DNA of 64,000 nt from Blepharisma stoltei (taxonomy: Eukaryota; Ciliophora; Heterotrichea; Heterotrichida; Blepharismidae): the NCBI GenBank assembly GCA_914767885.1, contig CAJZBQ010000008.1, positions 248,001 to 312,000 of the forward strand. The letters are read 5' to 3'. The position numbers were made by a program, and so were the translations under genes. Below are positions 37,316 through 49,122 of the stretch, in pieces (within the stretch, counting starts at the first letter, position 1; the number at the start of each line of letters is the position of its first letter). The notes below the pieces were generated by a model. The model did not search any database. It was not told the DNA's origin and saw nothing but the letters and a program-made list of their open reading frames with translations.

Positions 37316-38444
37316 TATGTACTTACTACTCATTCAATAAGCCCTTTTAAATCAAATATAATTCCCAAAATTTTAATAAGTGCAGAATATTAATTTTTAT
37401 TATAGAGTTTTAATGCATTTCTCTATTTTATATAGAGGAGTTAAATAAATTAGAATTTATTATTTTACTACGAATATGCAAATTCATGCGAAATAATATA
37501 TAATAGCGAAAATCACAAAGAAATATAGTAGATTAAAATATTCGGAGATCCAAACCTTATCAAAAATGGCTAACGATTTTTAATAACTTGAAACAGCAAA
37601 TAAATCATATGTAGGAATAGGTTTTTAAAATATCCAATGCGCTATATAGCTTATGCTTTCTTATTGCATTCAATTGACCTTACTTAACTTATTTTATTAC
37701 AATTTCGGCTGCAGCTTTATTGGTATTAGAGTTACCAAGGGTTCATCCGCTCACTAGGGAGAATTTGAATGAACTGGGGCAATGAATTCGTTTGGGAACT
37801 TAGCTCAACACCATCTTGCTTCTAGTTCAATTCCTGATGCTATAGCCATCTATAGTTAGTTCTGTGTCGCCGTCTCCTTGGCTAGGGGCTCTAATAATGA
37901 GTAGGCTGACTATGGACTTCTTTAGTTTGCTGCTGGGCAGAACGAAGGCTATTAACAATAAAATCTCAAAAAATGGAATTTCTAGTTCTCTTGGCAGAAA
38001 GGAAATGCCTGATACCCTAAGCATAACTCTCCATTTCATACTAAAATAGTCCCGATTGGCTTAGGAATTGTCTGTAAGCTTGGTGGGCCATTCTTTTCCT
38101 CCAGGTAAAATCCACTCTGAAAGAAAACTAGGGATAAGCTCTCTTCGTTGCCAGTGCTGCTTACCAGTATAGCTGTCTATTTGTAGGTTGGAAAAACTTT
38201 TGCCTGGTATAATTAAATATGAGTCTTGCCCAGGGATGGTCTCCCTGATGCAGCTTCGAGTATATATTTAATTATATATTCAATTAGCCAATTATTTAAA
38301 TCTTAATTGGATTTAATTGGCAAGATATTCATGCTTTCAATAATTTTATAAATAAAAAAATCAAAAAATTTCCATATAATATTAGAAATAATTGAAAATA
38401 CTTTCTTGTTTTTATAAAAGTTATCTTGTAGAATGATATATATA
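37316..38444 (+). mobile_element. Long TA-bounded insertion (1.13 kb) with GC-rich core
   Basis: Both edges lie in TATATA stretches, so the exact TA is ambiguous. Removal gives ESDEYIY-ALAIKGEIKS in phase, continuing into coiled coil. The core (37,640-38,280) is GC-richer than the host DNA and has short ORFs on both strands without recognisable domains. A degenerate retroelement is one possibility. Confidence 0.65.
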
Positions 38445-38959
38445 CGCTCTTGCTATAAAAGGAGAGATTAAGTCGATAGGAAATCAGTTTGACAAAAATA
38501 CTGGATGTGACACTGAAAAAGACGATTTGAAGATAAAAATATTAATTGAAAAGTCCTTAGCTGACGTAGAGGCAAGATTAAGAAAAGAATTTGAAAGGAA
38601 ACTCCAGAAAAATTTAGAAATATATAGCCATGAAGAGTCTTTAAGATATCAGCAAGCCAATAAAGCCAAAGAAGATTTATTAAACTTTATAGATCCCGAG
38701 GCAATTATTGAGAAAGCAAGAAAAAGAGCATATGGCGATCTAGTATCAATTAATAATCAAAGCTATGAACAGTTTTATAATGTGTATATAAAACCATTGG
38801 ATGAAAAATTCAAAAATTTTGATTCTAAATTAAAACAATTTGATATCACAAAGAATAATATAGATCCAGAGGCAATTATCGAGGAAGCAAGAAAAAGAGC
38901 ACATGACGACCTAGTATCAACTATTGATCAAAATTATAAACAATTATATAATTTGTATA

Positions 38960-39402
38960 TATGGTTTAAGCTAATATCATGATAGAGTGCTTTCTTTAAT
39001 TGGAATATTATTTTCCAGCAATGACTGGTTGAAAGTAAATTTTATGTTTTAAAGCGCAAGCTTTTTAAAATTAAACTAAATTAACTAGAGATTTATATAC
39101 TACTTATCGTTATATAAAAAATATTTTATAATAAATTTTTAGATTAAATAATTTTTATCAATCACGTGGAGTTTATCTGAAAAAATAACCGTTTTTCAAT
39201 GGTTTTGTTTACTCAAAATGGGAGGAACAGAAAAATATTAGAAGAAGAAACAAATTGTTTGTCGGCAAAGTTTACTAAAACCTGAGGTCCCATTTCTAAT
39301 GATAAAGGTGCCTTTTTCACATCTCAAGAAAGGAGCTGACACGCTTTATAGAGAGTAGGCCTCGGAGTCCAGCTTCCGATGAATATAGTCATGCCTAAGA
39401 TA
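38960..39402 (+). mobile_element. TA-bounded IES-like insertion (~442 bp)
   Basis: Removal joins QLYNLYI to YQEIKSSSAIDLK in phase within the coiled-coil region of USP copy 1. The edge is again a TATAT stretch. The interior shows nothing recognisable. Confidence 0.6.
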
Positions 39403-40096
39403 TATCAAGAAATAAAATCAAGTTCTGCAATTGATTTAAAAATACTGCAAGAGTCTAACCAAAATACTGAATGCAAGCTTGCTGAATTGGAAAATTATTT
39501 GAAACCTAAAATTGGTATGCTTAATCTTAAATATGACAATTTGGATTCTTCTTTCACAAGCAAACTGGAACAAATTAACCAGAAATTTATAAATATTCCA
39601 AGTAAGCAACAAATCGATGAGACTTTAGCGGGTCTCCAAACTAAAATTGAGAGCTGAAATAAAGAAACAGAAAAAAAACTAAAGGATTGGGAAGCCTTAT
39701 CATCAGCTGACAAAAAATTCAATAAAGAGAAAATTGATAGCTTTGAAAATAAGATACAGCAATTAGAACATAAAAAAAATGCCAAAATTACAGTCGAATT
39801 CGACTATTCTCAAATTGTGCCTAGTAACCAACCTATAATATCTCCTCAGCCAAAGATCCTTCCTCTAAATTTGGTTAAAGATCTCTTAAATGATCCAGAA
39901 ATTCAAGCCGAAGCCCCATGTATTAGTAGCCAACAAGAAGCTCCAAGGTTAAAAGCGGATCACAGCAAAGCTTTCAGCAAATCTGGGTTGCCTAATATGT
40001 GAAATACTAGCTATATGAATTCTCTTATTCAAATCTTAGCAAGCGCTACTGAATTTGCGGAGTTTATAAAGAATTGCTCCTCTGATAAATTACTGA

Positions 40097-40466
40097 CTCC
40101 CCCTCCGTGAGTGAACAAAACCATTAGAAAAATGGCTATTTTTTGCTCAAAAACCTACCCTCCGTGAGCGAACAAAAATTTTTTTAACAGAAAAATTTTT
40201 TATGGAAAAAAATATATATAAGTGATAATTAGTATAATGAAATCTATAGCTAATTCTGTTTAATTTTAAACGAATTGCTTTTTAAAACATAAATTTTATA
40301 AATTAAACTAATATTTGTTTCCAATTTTTATAGAAGCGATTTTTTTTTTTTAATTTCGAAAAAAATTATTTTTATAAAATTTATAGATAAAAATTTTTTT
40401 TAAAAAAAAAATTAACCACTCTCCGAGAGTGAACAATTTTTTTGTTCACTCACGAGGAGGGGGGAG
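40097..40466 (+). mobile_element. MITE-like element (370 bp) with TGA duplication
   Basis: Direct comparison with the empty site in the paralogue (AAATTACTGAGAAGTTTG at 44.73 kb) shows insertion with duplication of TGA (40094-40096 and 40467-40469). Precise removal restores SSDKLLRSLTQVIQL. The filled and empty sites together prove that this is a mobile insertion. Confidence 0.93.
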
Positions 40467-40993
40467 TGAGAAGTTTGACACAAGTTATACAATTAATACA
40501 ATCTAATTCTCCAGAGCATCAAATAAGACCCCATATAAAAGAAATCAAAGATATCATCCCAGAAGAATACTCGATAGTAAATTTTAACGGGTTTTATAAA
40601 AACGATCCTAAAGATTTATTTATAATTATTTCAGGTAAAGTTGGGAACCCTGAGCTCTTTTCTATCATCAAAAAACAATCATTTACTTGCCAATTTAACC
40701 ATAAAGAAGAAAAAGAAGACAATCAAAATTTTATAAATATTCCAGAAAATCAGCAAAATGACATAGAAAGCTTCTTAAATTGGCTAAAAGATTGGAAAAA
40801 ATTTTCAGGGCAAAATCAATTACATTGTGCAAATTGTGGAGGAATGAGAGATATTGTAATGAAAACTGAAAGCATTCAATGGCCACGCATTTTAGCAATT
40901 TATATGCCTAGTCAGTTATCACAAGAAATCCCAAGTTCTTTGCAGGTTGAAAATAATTTTTACAATCTTTTCGGAGTCATATACAAACATAAT

Positions 40994-41069
40994 TAAATAG
41001 GCTATTTTGCCATTCTATTTTTAGATTAAATAGAATTTTCTATTTATTGTAATAAGCTTTATGCTGATA
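40994..41069 (+). mobile_element. Short TA-bounded IES-like insertion (74 bp), shared with copy 2
   Basis: After FGVIYKHN the frame hits TAA. Removing TA 40994-40995 through TA 41068-41069 gives KHNYEKNFIAFTKND. The same site in copy 2 carries a homologous 86-bp segment, so the insertion predates the duplication. Confidence 0.75.
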
Positions 41070-41699
41070 TGAGAAAAATTTTATTGCATTTACGAAAAAT
41101 GATGAAAATGAATGGGAGAAGTATAATGATTCTGATGTGAGCAAAGCAGATCCTGATTGGAATAGGCTTTACCTGCATTTTATAAGAAAAATAATTAATT
41201 CTATTCTCTTTCGTTTGAACATGATTAAGCTTATTGACTTAAAAGACTATAGCTCATGAACCTTTATGGATAGACCTCATTGAAAATGCAACCCGTTCTA
41301 ATGGATTTCATATCTTGTATACCTAGACCAGACCCCTCACTATTTAGAGAAACATTAAGATTATAATAAAAATCTCTAATTTTAAACTAGTTCAATATAG
41401 TTTTTATATAATTGTTTTTTTAATAATTTTTTGAAAAATTTCTAATAATTCGCTTAAGGTTAGACAAAATGGAGCCAAGGCATATTTTACGTTTAAAATA
41501 ACTCTTCTCTCTTTATGTTTAAAAATGGAAATTTGGCGGTAAAATAGTTTAGCCCAAATTTGAGAATTAAAATGGCAAGTGTGTGGAGCATTTAATTAAA
41601 CGAGCCAAATTTTTAAAAATGGCTTAATATAAAAATTAATTTTTAATTTAAGATACTTTTTAAATTAAAAATTTCTGAACAAAAAAATCAAAAAATAAA

Positions 41700-42125
41700 C
41701 TTGTGCTCTTGTCAAGAAAGCGGTAATGAAGCTACCAGCATCCTTTATAACCACCTAAAATATCAAGGTATGAATGAAACCGCGTGAGGTGAATTAAGAA
41801 ATTAATTTTTAATATGGCTTAGAAACCCAAAGATCGCGATATAACGAACAAAAAATTCTCTAAAAATGGGTCTGTGCTCGAGTCCAGAAACGGAAAATAA
41901 AAGGTATCAAATAGCTTAATGTATACTTTTAAATATCAAATTCTGGATGAAACCGCGTCAGGTGGGTTAAGAATTTTAATTTTTAATATAGCTTATAAAA
42001 CCAAGATGACGATATATAATGAACAAAAAAAATTTTAAAATGAATTTGTGCGCTTGTCCAGAAAGCGAAAAATAAAGGTATCAAATAGCTTAATATACTT
42101 TAAATATCAAGTTCTGGAAATAACA
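41700..42125. repeat. Non-coding tandem repeat, ~170-bp unit, about 2.5 copies
   Basis: Units start near 41,702, 41,870 and 42,046 with TGTGCTCTTGTC(c)AGAAA. They share GGTATCAAATAGCTTAAT, CTGGATGAAACCGCGT, AAGA(T)xxCGATAT and AACAAAAAA in the same order. The third unit is cut short. No coding potential. Confidence 0.75.
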
Positions 42126-42188
42126 AAAAATAAGATAAGTATGAAAAAATTTATTAGCTATTTTAATTTAAACTATATTATGAGCTAA

Positions 42189-42353
42189 CATAATTTTTTG
42201 AGGATCCTCGCTCATCAGTTCATTTTCCCTCATAATCCAAATTCCATATCGTGAGCCACTAAAGTGTGGAAACTCCACATGCGAGATCTGGGTTCCACAC
42301 GTGGGAAAATGGCCCGACGTTTGCAGACCCTCCGAAAATTATGCCAACGTATA
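42189..42353. repeat. Imperfect fold-back (inverted) sequence
   Basis: The outer arms CATAATTTTTTGAGG and CCTCCGAAAATTATG pair. Inside, CATTTTCCC pairs with GGGAAAATG, and there are smaller GTGTGGAA / TTCCACAC repeats. It is probably a small fold-back element and lies outside genes. Confidence 0.65.
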
Positions 42354-42888
42354 ATAAAAGATTAAAAAGAATCATATACTATGGTTTAAAATAATGTTAT
42401 GACTATATATTTAATGCTTTAAATTTTCCTTTATCTTTTTTAAGATTCCATCAATTCTTTCACATAAAGCAAAGCTATTAAATAGAGAAACTTATAATAA
42501 TAATAATAATAATAATTAATAATTAATTCGATATAACCTGTGGAATAATGTGTCAACTTTTTCTTTTCACAATTTATTCTTCTTGCCAAATAATTCAATA
42601 ATTCAACGAACAAAATTTTAATATTTCAGCTGTCTTGTTTCAATCTTAACAAAGCAGATAACTTATACTAAGTTATTTAATTTCTTATTTAATATCAGCT
42701 CTTAATTTATGCTATTTTTGATTTATTGTTTAAAATGATAATCTCAGCCTTAGCCTGATTTAATAAGCTATGCCCTATCTATTCAACAGAATTTTATAAT
42801 AGTTAATTATCAATATTTTATAGCCTGAGATAAAGTTAGTTTAGGCGAAATCCATATTTTCATATTAGATTTGTAGAATTCAATAAAT

Positions 42889-45474
42889 ATGAGCACTTCT
42901 AATTTAAGAACTGTGTGCTACGTAATAGCTGCAATCAACAATAGCAGTACTCTCAATAATCTCAACTTCCAAATTTATGAAAAAGAAATGAGTGAAACTA
43001 TAGCTAAAGCTTTCAGAATCCAAATTCGAGAGAGCAATCTTAAAAGGTTCTACAACTTATTAGGCAAAAGCCTTTCAGATACATTTGAAGCAATTTTTCA
43101 AAGAAACCCAACTTGAAGCAGATATATAACTCTGAAAATAGAAGTTCAAGCTTACCAGAAGTATCAACTAATCTAAAAGATGTTCTTTTTGTTTATAAAT
43201 GAACGTCTAAAATAAATGCATATATTTACGAAGGCGAATATAAGCTAATTTCCAGTTTTAATGAAAGGCAAGCCTTTTGCTTATATAATGAGCAGTGGTA
43301 TGATTGCAACAATAATAGAGAATTATTAATAAAAGGATCACCTGATTTCACTTTTCCAACAACTTTGGTTTATATAAGAGTTAAAAAACCTTTGATAGTA
43401 AACAACGTTGAAATAGCATCTGAGCAAAACCGAAGAGCACAACAATTAGCATTTGAGATTAAATCAAATGGAATTGCTAAAAGAAATACTTTAGCAGAGT
43501 CTGCTTCTGTTTCCAGAAATCTTTCCAGCTCTCCTAAATCATTATCTCAAGAAAAAGACTATCAAAAGCCTATTTTTATATCAGAACCTCCAGAAAAAGC
43601 AAGATATAATAAAGAAGAGTCAAAAGAAATAGCAGAAGACAATAAGTCTAAAGAGAAAGAATGTTGCAAAATTGTTGGTTCTGAAGACAAAGCAATTGAT
43701 AAGAATATAGAAATATTAAATCAAAGATGCTTAGCTGACCTTGAGGAAAGATTAACAAAAAATTTTGAAGTAAAGCTCAAGAAAAGTTTAAAAGAATACA
43801 AAAATGAAGAATCTCAGCAATTCAATAAAGCCACAAAAGATCTACTTATCTCTATTGTTAATTATGATAAAATGAATGAGGAAAAAATAATGAAAATGAA
43901 AAATGAGCTAATAAATTTAGAAAAAAAATGCTTTGGTTTATTACAAAATTTGCCGCAGGGATTAAAATCTTTAGATGCCAAATTCAAAGAGCTTGATCTT
44001 ACATCCATAATCTTTTTGTATTAAAAAAAATTTGTTCACTTATAGAGGGTGGGTTTATGGGCAAAAATAGGGACTTTTATAATTTTTTTGTTCGCTCTCA
44101 GAGGCGGTGAGTTAAAAAAAATATTGAAATGCTCAATCTTAAATATGATACTTTATCAAAAGACTTGGAAACTTCTATCATAAGCAAACTGAAACAAATT
44201 GACAAGAAATTTATAAATATTCCAAGCAAGCAACAAATCGATGAGACTTTAGCAAGTCTTCAAATTAAAATTGAGAGCTGAAATAAAGAAACAGAAAAAA
44301 AACTAAAGGATTTGGAAGCCTTATTATCAGCTGACACAAAATTCAATAAAGAGAAAAATGATAAGCTCGGGAATGGCTTTGAAAATAAGATACAGCAATT
44401 AGAACACAAAAAAAATGCCAAAAGTCAAATCGAATTCAGTTATTCTCAAATTGTGCCTAGTAGCCAATTTGTAATATCTCCTCAGCCAAAGATCCTTCCT
44501 CTAAATTTAGTTAAAGATCCCTTAAATAATCCGCAAATTCAAGCCGAAGTTCCATGCATAAGTAGCCAGCAAGATCTTCCAAGGCTAAAAACGGATCAAA
44601 GCAAAGCTTTCAGCAAATCTGGATTACCTAATATGTGAAATACTAACTATATGAATTCTCTTATTCAAATTTTAGCAAGTGCAACTGAATTTGTGGAGTT
44701 TATAAAGAATTGCTCTTCTGATAAATTACTGAGAAGTTTGAGCCAAGTTATTCAATTAATACAATCTAATTCTCCAGATCATCAAATAAGACCCCATATA
44801 AAAGAAATTAGAGATATCATCCCAGAAGAATACTCGATGGTAAATTTTAACGGGTTTTATAAAAACGATCCTAAAGATCTATTTAGAATTATTTCAAGTA
44901 AAGCTGAGAATCCTGAGCTCTTTTCTATCATCAAAAAACAATCTTTTACTTGCCAATTTGACCATAAAGAAGAAAATGAAGACAGTCAAAATTTTATAAA
45001 TATTCCAGAAAATCAGCAAAATGACATAGAAAGCTTCTTAAATGGGTTAAAAGAGTGGAAATTTTTTTCAGGGCAAAATCAATTGCATTGTGCAAATTGT
45101 GGAGGATTGAGAGATATTGTAATGAAAACTGAAAGCATTCAATGGCCACGCGTTTTAGCAATTTATATGCCTAGTCAGTTATCACAAGAAATCCCAAGCT
45201 CTTTGCAGGTTGAAAATAATTTTTACAATCTTTTCGGAGTCATATACAAACATAATTAAATAGGCTATTTTGCCATTGCAATTAATATTCTATTTTTATA
45301 TTAAATAGAATTTTCTATTTATTGCAATAAGCTTTATGCTGATATGAGACAAATTTTATAGCATTTACGAAAAATGATGAAAATGAATGGGAGAAGTATA
45401 ATGATTTTGATGTGAGCAAAGCAGATCCTGATTTGAATAGACTTTATCTTGCATTTTATAAGAAAAATAATTAA
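42889..45474 (+). CDS. USP-like pseudoenzyme, copy 2
   Basis: ATG 42889 opens an N-terminal module ending FCLYNEQWYDC and TTLVYIRVKKP. A coiled coil follows, then a C19 domain. The Cys box is GLPNMWNTNYMNSLIQ (Asn replaces Cys) and the His box is ETNFIAFTKNDENEWEKYND (Asn replaces His), so it should not cleave ubiquitin. The zinc pair survives (CQFDH, CANCGG). The 15-bp site that is an intron in the other copies is GTAAATTTTAACGGG here and reads as coding. A 5-bp difference near 43,125 shifts the N-terminal frame, and a MITE arm at 44024-44111 breaks the coiled coil. It could be a pseudogene or a split gene. Confidence 0.65.
44024..44111 (-). mobile_element. Solo arm (88 bp) of the MITE family, reverse orientation
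   Basis: Matches only the left arm of the full element (both direct terminal motifs), reversed, and is flanked by TTA at 44021-44023 and 44112-44114. It is an internally deleted copy or the product of recombination. Removal leaves the host frame one base off. Confidence 0.75.
45257..45344 (+). mobile_element. Short TA-bounded IES-like insertion (86 bp), homologous to 40994-41069
   Basis: TA-to-TA excision gives GVIYKHN-YETNFIAFTKND in phase through to TAA 45472-45474. It shares AAATAGGCTATTTTGCCATT and AAGCTTTATGCTGATATG with the segment in copy 1. Confidence 0.8.
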
Positions 45475-45621
45475 TTCTATTCTCTTTCGTTGGAATATGT
45501 TTAAGTTTGTTGACTTAAAAGATTATAGATTATTCATAAAAAATTGCTTAATTAGCATATAAAATGGCTTAATCACTCTTATAGCTGAAATTTAATAGAA
45601 GTAAAATTTATAGAATCCAAA

Positions 45622-48542
45622 ATGGAGTCTTCAGTCATCTCTTTCTGTCAGAACTGGTCAATAGTTTCAGCAATTTATATTTTTCAAGCAATTAATATAA
45701 ATCAGCGTCTCAATCCAGATACAACTACAGGATATAACTTAAAGCAATGACTTGAAGAAGCAGCTCAGTGCCGCCTACCCTCAATTGATTTAAGCAAGTT
45801 TAATAGCCCAGTTTCCCAAAGCAGTTTACAAGACAGACTAGATGAGCTTTATTCCCTACTTAAAAATAATGATATCCCCAATCAAAAGCGATCGATAAAA
45901 TATTTATCAATTTCAAATAAAAAACTCATGGACGATAATCAAATAAATAAAAATACTATTGCTTTTTTCGCAAGGCTTGAAGGATCAGGAAATATTCAAA
46001 CAAATCTTATGATAAAAAACGTCAATTGAAGGCTTGCTGCAGTCTTTTCAGGGAATCCAAAGATTTGCTTTTGCTATATTGATAATCAATGGAAGAATTT
46101 AAGCTGCAAATGTATGAACAATAATTGAAATGGATCTGACACTATTCTTTGCTATACCAAAGACAAAAAACTAGAACCGATAAGTATAAATATCTCGAAT
46201 CTGCAGAACACAGACTGTTTATTCTGCATGGGAAATAAAAATGCAGTAAAGAATGAAAAGAAAAATGCAGGAAAAGCGATAAATAAAGGCAACTTAACTG
46301 CTAATAAAAACAGCCTTAAAGAAGAGAGCAAAATTGAGACTCCTCAAAAGAAGAAGAAAAATAATAATAATTGTATAGAGGGGCAAAAAAAAAAAGGCAG
46401 CTCCGGTAACTGTCGTATTTCGATAATAAATAACTCAACAAAACTAAGTGTTTTTTTTACTAACTCCCCCCCTCCGTAAGTGAACAAAACCATTAGAAAA
46501 ATCGCTATTTTTTGCCCAAAAATCCACCCTCCGTTAGTGAACAAAAATTTTTTTAATAGAAAAATTTTTTATTTAAAAAAATTTTGATATATAAGTGATA
46601 ACTAGTATAATGAAATCTAGAGCTAATTCTGTCTAATTTTAAACAAATTGCTTTTTAAACCATAAATTTTATAAATTAAAATTAATATTTTGCTTTCAAA
46701 TTTTTGCGAATTAGGATTTTTTTAAATTTCGAAAAAAAAATTTTCTATATAATTTAATTTTTTAAAAAAACCTCCCTCCTTGGAGTGAACAAAATATTTT
46801 TGTTCACTCACGGAGGGGGGACTAAGCCTATTACTTGCGTCGATTTTTTATCTAAAACTAGTGAATCAAATACAAGAGAGTCTGATATATCAGTCCCACA
46901 AGATCCTGCATTTCATGACTTCTCATGCCAATATTCACAAGGAGATCTATTCCCTAGCCAAGGTCCTATTTTTCAAGACTTCTCATGTCAATATTCCGAA
47001 GAAAATTTGTGCCAGAATCAAAAACAAAGTAATTTCGACAAATGTTTTGACCATCAAAAACAAATTGACAGCTTGAAAAGCAAAATAAAACAGCAAGAAA
47101 AAAAAATCGAGGATCTAGAGTTAACTTCTAAAAATGAAGCAAGAAAAGGGGAAAAAAAAGAAATTTTGCTTAATTTAGAGAATAGCAAAAGAGAAATTAA
47201 TGATTTAAAAGAGACTATTGATGATAAAGAAAGAAAAATTAAAAAATTAGAACAAGAATTAGAATGTGAAAAAAGTAAAAACAAAGATTTTAGCATAAAG
47301 GAGATTGACAGTTTAAAAAAACTAAACGAGGAAATGAATAAATCAGATGAGAAAAGCAATAATCCTCCACAAAGTACTCTATGATGCTTTAAAGAATTAA
47401 GAAGAAATTTTTTAATAATTGAAAATTCAAAGGAGAGTATCATGATAGCTTCAACTATGAAAAACCCTATTAAAATGACTGAAAGTTGTAAAGAAATCAA
47501 TAATTATGACCAAATTAAAAATAAAAATGCAATTTTTGAAGAAGAGAAGGCAGTTAAAGAAAACTTAAATATATATTCAGTGCCAATTTTTCAATATAGA
47601 AAATGGGGACTGCCTAATATAGGAAACAGCTGCTATATGAATTCTTTATTACAAATTTTAGCTAGTACTAACTGCTTTGTAAAAGCAGTTCAAAATATTT
47701 CGAATTGTCCTATGCTTGAAAAAATCTCGATATTAGCAGAACAAATTAGAAACAAGTCAACTAAAATGCAAGCTTTAATATCATCTCTAGAAAACTTTAG
47801 ATTAGAAATAGGCAAACAATTTCCACACGTAAGTTCTACTTAGATAAGCTCATTTGCACAGCAAGATTGCAAAGAAATTTTTCAAATAATTGCAGCTTCC
47901 CTAGACGAAATTATTCCAAATAATAATATTTTTTCTATTTTTGTCAAGCAAAATCAATATTGCTACTCCTGCAAGCGAGAGACTCATTTGCTTGACGAAT
48001 ACCAGAGCTTTTTAATAATCCCAACAACTAGTCAAGGAGATTTGAAAACTGTAGTAAAAGAAAGGGTTACAATGGAAAAAGTTTATGCTAGCTCTCTCCC
48101 TATCCTTAATCGAACGACTGACAAAGAATGGGGGCTAAAAGCATTTTGGAAAACAAATTATATAGAACCCAAAATTTGTTTAAATGGAATAGTTCAATCA
48201 GAGAGGAGTAAGAAAAATCAATTATTTTGTGAAAATTGTAAAGGAAAAAGAAAAATTAAGATCAAAATGGTAGAACATAAATGGCCTGAAGTCCTTGTTT
48301 TGTATTTTCCTGAAGAAAGCAGGCAGGTTAAACTAGATGAAAACTTAGATGTTGGAGAATGTAAATTTTTATTGTATGGAGTAATCAAATATATTGGCTC
48401 TGGCATGTTTGGGCACTATACTGCTATGACCAAAGATGGAAAGATTTGGAATATCTACAATGACGATAAGGTTTATAAGACCCAATTTGAAGAAGAGGAT
48501 AAATATTTAGCATTTTATAAGAGAATAAACATTCATTATTAG
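45622..48542 (+). CDS. Ubiquitin-specific protease (peptidase C19), copy 3, complete after MITE and intron removal
   Basis: With TGA as Trp, the MITE (46464-46822) removed to leave one TAA, and the intron 47829-47843 spliced, one frame of 847 residues runs from ATG 45622 to TAG. The N-terminal module contains CFCYIDNQWKNLSC. A Lys-rich linker and a long coiled coil follow, then the USP domain. The Cys box is GLPNIGNSCYMNSLLQ, followed by FAQQDCKEIFQ, zinc-ribbon pairs CYSC and CENC, and the His box FGHYTAMTKDGKIWNIYNDD. All catalytic elements are present, so it is probably an active deubiquitinase. The MITE sits in the linker between the module and the coiled coil. Confidence 0.85.
46464..46822 (+). 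mobile_element. MITE-like element (359 bp) in USP copy 3
   Basis: Flanked by TAA (46461-46463 and 46823-46825). It has two direct terminal motifs at the left and a hairpin at the right. Removal leaving one TAA gives STKLSVFFTKPITCVDF in phase, which shows that the gene needs precise excision. Confidence 0.92.
47829..47843 (+). other. 15-nt spliceosomal intron in USP copy 3
   Basis: GTAAGTTCTACTTAG lies between codons, just before the QQD box. Without splicing the TAG would end the protein. The position matches the 15-nt introns of copies 4-7. Introns of this size are known from heterotrich ciliates. Confidence 0.9.
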
Positions 48543-48638
48543 AGAGTCAGAAAACACCAATTTTTGACGCTGAAACAAATTTGGTACACCAAAATGGCTA
48601 GGTGCTTAAAATAATAGTTCTGCTCTCACCTCTTTTAG

Positions 48639-48957
48639 CTCCTCTCTCCGTAAGCGAGCAATAACATTGAAAAATCGTTTTTTTTAGCTAAAAGCCTGAC
48701 CTCTGTGAGAAAAACAAACTTTTTAATATAATAATTTTTTATGAAAATAAATTTTTATATATAAGTGGTAATTCTTATAATGAAGTCTCTTACTATATTT
48801 GATTAATTTAAACTCCTTGCATTGTAAACATAAATTTCACAAATTAAATTAAAATTTCTTTTCAAATTGGGATTTTTTAAAAATTTTGAAAAAATAAAAT
48901 AAAAAAATGCACCCACTTCGTGAACAAAATTTTTTTGTTCGCGCACAAAGGAGGGGT
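48639..48957 (+). mobile_element. MITE-like element, most diverged copy (~319 bp)
   Basis: Ends CTCCTCTCTCCGTAAGCGAGC and GAACAAAATTTTTTTGTTCG are recognisable, and the internal AT-rich core matches the family. The duplication is unclear (TTAG on the left, TAA on the right). It appears to be an old copy. Confidence 0.75.
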
Positions 48958-49122
48958 GTAAGGATAATTAATTTCTTTTATTAATATTTATACCAATTTG
49001 AGATTTTTTATTATTTTAATAAATTGATCAATGAAGTAAATGAATTTATAAGTGATTGTCATAATTAGGAAAGTATTTGAGCGTTTTTATATTTTTATTT
49101 TTAATAATCATCTACCTTCTAA

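Larger units (their letters stand above)
36715..41198 (+). pseudogene. USP-like gene copy 1: truncated, insertion-rich, catalytic residues lost
   Basis: It follows the 42.9-kb paralogue closely but lacks the first ~60 codons and has a one-base loss in a poly-A run near 36,895. Insertions 37316-38444, 38960-39402, the MITE 40097-40466 and 40994-41069 all restore phase when removed. The Cys box reads GLPNMWNTSYMNSLIQ (Ser for the catalytic Cys, Trp for Gly), and the His box reads EKNFIAFTKNDENEW (Asn for His). The CxxC zinc-binding pair is partly kept (SFTCQF..HCANCGG). A further base is lost near 41,173. It is probably a pseudogene of an already inactive paralogue. Confidence 0.75.
41199..42888. 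other. Intergenic between USP copies 1 and 2
   Basis: Contains the tandem repeat at 41,700-42,125 and the fold-back sequence at 42,189-42,353 (listed separately), plus a short (ATA)n run near 42,500. No gene was seen. Confidence 0.55.
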
